Shown: positions 60,224 through 64,000 of the stretch, one piece after another | Layout of the letters: each line of letters opens with the position of its first letter | How positions within the stretch are numbered: position 1 is the first letter of the stretch | Origin: Streptomyces sp. NBC_01454 | GTDB taxonomy: Bacteria; Actinomycetota; Actinomycetes; Streptomycetales; Streptomycetaceae | Length of the DNA stretch: 64,000 nucleotides | Direction of reading: 5' to 3' | Assembly (NCBI RefSeq): GCF_036227565.1 | Contig: NZ_CP109460.1 | Coordinates: forward strand, 3,844,001-3,908,000 | The notes under the pieces: generated by a model | The model's input: only the letters and a program-made list of their open reading frames with translations | Databases searched by the model: none | What the model was told of the DNA's origin: nothing | Translations under genes and position numbers: made by a program

Positions 60224-62581
60224 ATGGCGCTCAACATTGGCGAGCTGGTCGGAACCATCGACCTCGACGCTTCCGGCGCCGATCGTGGCGTCGCGCAGGC
60301 CAACCGCGCCCTACAGGGTCTCCAGCGGTCCGCCGACGGCCGCCTACGCGATGTGCGCGGGCGGTTCGTCAGCGGTTCTGCCGCCCTCGGCGCGGCAGTC
60401 GGCAACGGCATCGCCAACGGCACGAACCAGGCTCGTGGGGCGATCGACGAACTCGGCGACGCCCTCGCTACTGGCGTTGCGGCCGGCGCCGACCAGGCAC
60501 GCGCCAGTGCCGCCGGCCTCGGCGATCAGGTCGGCAACGAGATCGGGGGCGGCGCCGAGCGGGCCCGGAGCGCGCTCGGCGCGCTCGGCCCGGCCCTCGC
60601 CGTACTGCGCACGTCCACGATCGCCCTGTCGGGCGGCGCGCTCGCCGCCGGCGGCGCCCTCGTTGCGATCCCGGCCCTGTTTGCGGGCATCGGCATCAAG
60701 GCCGCCGCGTCGTCCGAGCAGGTCAAGAGCGCTTTTACCGGCCTCAAAGATCACGCCGTCAAGCAAGTACAGGCCATGGTCGGGCCGATCGAGAGTCAGC
60801 TCGTGTCCATCGCGGGCAAGGCGCGCAGCGCGTTCGACCAGATCGCCCCGAGCTTGCAGAAAGCATTCTCCGCGGTCGCCCCGCAGATCGGCACTCTCGC
60901 CGACGGCGTGCTCAGCATGGTGCAAAAGCTCGCGCCCGCGCTCGCGAATGCCGTCGGTTCCGCGGCGCCCGTGATCAAGGCGATAGCCGGCGGCCTGTCC
61001 TCACTCGGTACGGGTCTCGCCGGATTCTTCCAAGGGATCTCGACCGGCGCGGCCGGCGCGGCCCAGGGGCTTTCGGGTCTCTTCGCGGGCGTCTCGCAAA
61101 TCCTGCCCGCGCTGGGGAAGCTGATCGGCCAGCTCGCGCAAGCGGGCGGCCCTGTGCTCTCGACCCTCATGGGGGCGATAGCGCCGCTTGTCTCCCAGCT
61201 CGCCGGAGCGCTCGGCCCCGCGCTGGCGCTGCTCGGCCCGCCCCTGCAAACGCTGATTAGCGCGCTCGGCGCCGGATTGCGGCCGATCGTCGCCGCCCTC
61301 GGCCCCGTTCTGTCGGCCGCGGCCGGCGCGCTCGGCCAGCTGGTGACCGCAGTCTCCCCCCTGCTCCCGATGATCGGGCAACTCGCCGCCGCGCTGCTGC
61401 CGGCGCTCACCCCGATTCTGTCCGCGGTCGGCGCGATCTTCGCCCAGCTCGCCCCCGTGGTGAAGCAACTCGGCACCGCCCTGATGACGCTGCTCGCCCC
61501 GATCCTCGCCCAACTGCCCGTGATCGTCCGCCCAATCGTGGGGATCTTCACCACGCTCGCCAAGGGCGTCTTTCCGGTCCTGTCGCAGTTGATTAAGGCA
61601 CTCGCCCCCGCACTGGGAACCCTCGGCAGCGCGTTCGCTCAAATCATGGTCGCGCTCAGTCCGGTACTCACCGCGCTCGGACAACTCGTTGGCAGCGTCC
61701 TCAAGGCCATCATGCCGATTTTGACACCCATCATTGGCCTGATCGGCAAGCTCGCGAGCATCCTCGCGAACGTCCTCGCCAAATACGTAACGGGCATCGT
61801 CGTGCCCACACTCAAAATCCTCACGAGCCTGTTGCGGGGCGACTTCTCCGGAGCCTGGAACCAAGCAAAAACGCTCGTTGGGAACGTCGGCGAATTCCTG
61901 CACTCCCTGTTTCTGAAACTGGGCGTGTGGGTGATGATCGGCATCAACAAGGCCGTCGCCTGGATTAAGGGATTGCCGGGGCGCGCCATGAGCGCACTCG
62001 CCCCGCTCGCTGGCCAACTGTGGACATCGGCAACGAATGCGTTTAACCGGTTCTATCTCGCGATCATCGCGAAAGCCGGTCAGGCTCTCGCCTGGCTACG
62101 CGGACTGCCCGGCCGCATGGTGTCGGCACTCGGCAACCTCGGGTCGTTGCTGGTCAACGCAGGCCGGGACGTGGTGCGCGGCTTGTGGAACGGCATCCAG
62201 TCCATGGGTAGTTGGCTGCGCTCGACCCTCACCTCGTGGGCGAAGAACCTCATTCCCGGCCCCATCGCTAAAGCGCTCGGGATCGCGTCGCCGTCCAAGG
62301 TCATGGCGCGCGATGTCGGGCGTTGGATTCCTGCCGGCGTCGCCGCCGGAATCGCCTCCGGGCAAGGCGCGGTCGAAGGCGCCATGCGCCGACTCGTCCC
62401 CGTCCCCGCCGTCCCCGCAATGTCCCCAGCAGCAGCCGCGGGCGCGGCCGGATACGGCAGCAGCGCATATGGACGTAGCGGCGGGCCACTGCTGCATATC
62501 GAGAACTTCCACAACGCCGCCGGTCACAGTCCGGACCAGACTGCCGCGGCCCTCAATTGGCGTATGAAAGCGAGGGGTTAA
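60224..62581 (+). CDS. tape measure protein
   Basis: 785 aa. N-terminal helices (NRALQGLQRSADGRLRDVRG, GSAALGAAVGNGIANGTNQA), a long hydrophobic Ala/Leu/Pro-rich central region built of repeated short units (IGQLAAALLPALTPILSAVG style), and a C-terminal part with KALGIASPSKVMARDVGRWI, a signature of actinophage tape measures. It sets tail length (at the usual ~1.5 A per residue, roughly 120 nm) and may help DNA entry. GTGGGGTGG precedes the ATG. Confidence 0.94.
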   Translation: MALNIGELVGTIDLDASGADRGVAQANRALQGLQRSADGRLRDVRGRFVSGSAALGAAVGNGIANGTNQARGAIDELGDALATGVAAGADQARASAAGLGDQVGNEIGGGAERARSALGALGPALAVLRTSTIALSGGALAAGGALVAIPALFAGIGIKAAASSEQVKSAFTGLKDHAVKQVQAMVGPIESQLVSIAGKARSAFDQIAPSLQKAFSAVAPQIGTLADGVLSMVQKLAPALANAVGSAAPVIKAIAGGLSSLGTGLAGFFQGISTGAAGAAQGLSGLFAGVSQILPALGKLIGQLAQAGGPVLSTLMGAIAPLVSQLAGALGPALALLGPPLQTLISALGAGLRPIVAALGPVLSAAAGALGQLVTAVSPLLPMIGQLAAALLPALTPILSAVGAIFAQLAPVVKQLGTALMTLLAPILAQLPVIVRPIVGIFTTLAKGVFPVLSQLIKALAPALGTLGSAFAQIMVALSPVLTALGQLVGSVLKAIMPILTPIIGLIGKLASILANVLAKYVTGIVVPTLKILTSLLRGDFSGAWNQAKTLVGNVGEFLHSLFLKLGVWVMIGINKAVAWIKGLPGRAMSALAPLAGQLWTSATNAFNRFYLAIIAKAGQALAWLRGLPGRMVSALGNLGSLLVNAGRDVVRGLWNGIQSMGSWLRSTLTSWAKNLIPGPIAKALGIASPSKVMARDVGRWIPAGVAAGIASGQGAVEGAMRRLVPVPAVPAMSPAAAAGAAGYGSSAYGRSGGPLLHIENFHNAAGHSPDQTAAALNWRMKARG

Positions 62582-62586
62582 CCAGG

Positions 62587-63492
62587 ATGGACCGCACAAC
62601 GATCGATGCCGCCGGTATGGCTGAGGGGATGGTGCCCGGACAACTCCGTTACGGCGAGCTGCTGCTCGGCGCCGGCACCCCCTATCGGTGGCGCAAGCTG
62701 ACGGGCTGGGAGGAATTGCCCCCGCAGGATTCCGGCAACGTGCCGCGCTCGGGGGCCCACGGTGCGCACTTGGGGCGCCTGCTCGCCCAGGTGCGGACCG
62801 TTGGACTTGAGGAGGTGATCGTTCGGGCCGAGGCGTACCGGTTCGGCGCGGTCGTCGACACGCTGAATGCCGGGACCCCGCTCGCCCTCGACGAGATACC
62901 GCTCCTGGTCCACCTCGACGACCGCGGCCCCCTGCTGGCATGGGCACGGATCACCAATCGGAACGTGCCCGTAGAACTCGGGTACTCCGTCGGAACGGTG
63001 ACCGGCGGCGCGCTGGAGTGGGAGGCCACCGACCCGCGCCGCTACACCCCCGCCGTGCAGTGCGCCGAGACCGGACTACCCGAACCGTGCCTCTCCTGGC
63101 ACACCGCCCCTGTCACCGGCGCCCGGCGGGGCGCACCAGCGAGTACGGGCGACGTGACCGCGTACAACCTCGGCACGGCGCCATCACATCCCGTGATCGT
63201 CTTCCGTGGACCGGTCGACACCCCGGCCCTGATCAACCGCACCACGGGCAAGCGGCTCGAATACCGCGTCGCCCTCGATCCGTGGGAAGAACTCACCGTC
63301 GACACCTTCGCCGGTACGGCCATCCTCCCCGACGGCGAGAGCCTGCTCACGCACGCCAGCGAGGCGAGTTGGCCCGAGGAAGAGTTCACCCTCGACCCGG
63401 GCAAGAACATCCTCGAATTCCGGGGCGCCGCTTCCGTTCCCGCCGACCCGCGCGCCGCCGTGTCTCTGCGTTGGCGCTCGGCCCACTGGTGA
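62587..63492 (+). CDS. distal tail (Dit-like) protein
   Basis: 301 aa, beta-rich: LRYGELLLGAGTPYRWRKLT, LDEIPLLVHLDDRGPLLAWA, TAYNLGTAPSHPVIVFRGP, typical of Dit proteins that start the baseplate. ATG 62587 has GAGGGG about 8 nt upstream; the frame is also open from 62557 inside the tape measure gene. Confidence 0.85.
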   Translation: MDRTTIDAAGMAEGMVPGQLRYGELLLGAGTPYRWRKLTGWEELPPQDSGNVPRSGAHGAHLGRLLAQVRTVGLEEVIVRAEAYRFGAVVDTLNAGTPLALDEIPLLVHLDDRGPLLAWARITNRNVPVELGYSVGTVTGGALEWEATDPRRYTPAVQCAETGLPEPCLSWHTAPVTGARRGAPASTGDVTAYNLGTAPSHPVIVFRGPVDTPALINRTTGKRLEYRVALDPWEELTVDTFAGTAILPDGESLLTHASEASWPEEEFTLDPGKNILEFRGAASVPADPRAAVSLRWRSAHW

Positions 63493-63509
63493 GAGGGGGG
63501 AGCGCATCC

Positions 63510-64000
63510 ATGGGAACCCCCGCGTACCGCGTCCTGGTGTGTGATCTGCGCAGCGACGCCCTGCTCGACGTGCTGCCCGTGACCGAGGTCAGCGTCGAGG
63601 ACTACATCGGCAAAGCCGGGTCGCTCCATGCCACCGTGCCGGTGCCGAACCGAGAAATCGCCGACCGTGTGCGCCCCATCCTGCGCGGCGGCCGAACGGC
63701 CCTGTGGGTCGAACGCGACCGCGACATCTGGTGGGGCGGCATCCTGTGGTCAAAAACCCCCAAGATCGACGAGCGCGGATACGCGTCCTACGAGATCCAG
63801 GCCGGCACTTTCGACACCTACCTCGATCACCGCCGCCTGTTCGAGTCGCTGCGCGCCGAGAACATCGATCAACTCGACATCGCCCGGAACCTCGTCGACT
63901 ACGCGCAGAGCCTGCCCGGGGGCGACATCGGCATCGCGTACGACACCCACCTCTCAGGCATCAAGCGCACCCGCAGCTACAGCAAGCACGACCAGACCCC
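63510..64000 (+). CDS. Gp37-like minor tail / tail-tip protein (3' end outside window)
   Basis: At least 163 residues, cut by the window edge. YRVLVCDLRSDALLDVLPVT, DYIGKAGSLHATVPVPNREI, WVERDRDIWWGGILWS and YLDHRRLFESLR resemble the ReqiPepy6 Gp37-like family of actinophage tail proteins. Likely part of the baseplate hub or tail tip. GAGGGGGGAG precedes the ATG. Confidence 0.82.
   Translation, partial: MGTPAYRVLVCDLRSDALLDVLPVTEVSVEDYIGKAGSLHATVPVPNREIADRVRPILRGGRTALWVERDRDIWWGGILWSKTPKIDERGYASYEIQAGTFDTYLDHRRLFESLRAENIDQLDIARNLVDYAQSLPGGDIGIAYDTHLSGIKRTRSYSKHDQT

Larger units (their letters stand above)
34710..64000. mobile_element. siphovirus prophage (right end outside window)
   Basis: Serine integrase, repressor, replication genes and a head-tail gene order (terminase, portal, MuF, scaffold, capsid, connectors, tail tube, G/GT chaperones, tape measure, Dit, Gp37-like) show one continuous tailed-phage genome, apparently intact. 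The left boundary is placed just before the acyl-CoA ligase start, but codon composition suggests the actual attachment site may lie inside that gene near 34495. No attL/attR pair can be compared because the right end is not in the window. Confidence 0.93.

Noticed and set aside
63500..64000. search for lysis genes (endolysin, holin) and the right attachment site
   Set aside because: The window ends inside the tail-tip gene; none of these are present here.

Overview
The window is high-GC actinobacterial DNA, almost certainly a Streptomyces chromosome. This rests on the gene content (tandem SigF/SigB-type sigma factors, a subtilisin-inhibitor-family protein, a DUF2797 protein, 14-helix MFS exporters with MarR/TetR regulators, a small GntR cassette), the G/C-ending codons with frequent GTG/TTG starts, and tRNA genes of Streptomyces type. 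Roughly 1-34.5 kb is host chromosome. About 34.5 kb to the right edge is a tailed-phage (siphovirus) prophage that runs out of the window, so its right end and lysis genes are not visible.

Host part. 0-2 kb: two paralogous alternative sigma factors. 2-7.6 kb: a lipoprotein, a VOC protein, a MarR regulator divergent from an amidohydrolase, an IS481-type transposase relic, and a GntR cassette with two small conserved genes behind a strong leader hairpin. 7.9-12.1 kb: a MarR regulator, an MFS exporter fused to several carboxypeptidase-regulatory-like domains, and a YceI protein carrying the same kind of domain. 12.1-14.6 kb: an MFS exporter and its TetR regulator with strong palindromic operators. 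14.7-20.9 kb: a minus-strand operon of response regulator, histidine kinase, GT2-GtrA glycosyltransferase and ArnT-like glycosyltransferase. 21.2-25.8 kb: an FMN reductase, an amidohydrolase, a DUF2797 protein, and a GlxA-type regulator divergent from an NAD(P)H oxidoreductase. 25.8-27.7 kb: tRNA-fMet, tRNA-Arg(ACG) and tRNA-Ser(GCT) around an HD-domain protein. 27.9-34.7 kb: an SSI-type inhibitor, a 1404-residue PAS/pseudo-receiver protein with basic linker repeats, and an acyl-CoA ligase.

Prophage. The left end abuts the 5' end of the acyl-CoA ligase gene. A minus-strand lysogeny operon (XRE repressor, small membrane protein, large serine integrase) diverges from a long plus-strand early operon joined by 4-bp stop/start overlaps: small HTH protein, ERF annealing protein, C5-cytosine methylase-like protein, zinc-finger and HNH proteins, replication initiator, SSB and many small proteins. 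A strong hairpin at 48.8 kb precedes the late genes: small and large terminase, portal, MuF-like minor capsid protein, scaffold, major capsid, four connector/terminator proteins, tail tube, the G/GT tail chaperones with a GGGAAAA -1 frameshift site, tape measure, distal tail protein and a truncated Gp37-like tail protein.

Most notable: (1) a codon-composition break about 70 codons into the acyl-CoA ligase suggests that the phage supplies a replacement promoter and 5' end for the host gene it enters; (2) two oppositely oriented membrane-protein genes (morons) sit inside the structural operon, one behind a promoter overlaid by a 15-bp inverted repeat, the other sharing a palindromic Shine-Dalgarno with the capsid gene; (3) a matching inverted repeat lies on the repressor start codon and in front of the HNH/SSB genes, a likely shared operator; (4) a hairpin plus repeated CGAATC sites in the linker of the replication gene resemble a phage origin.
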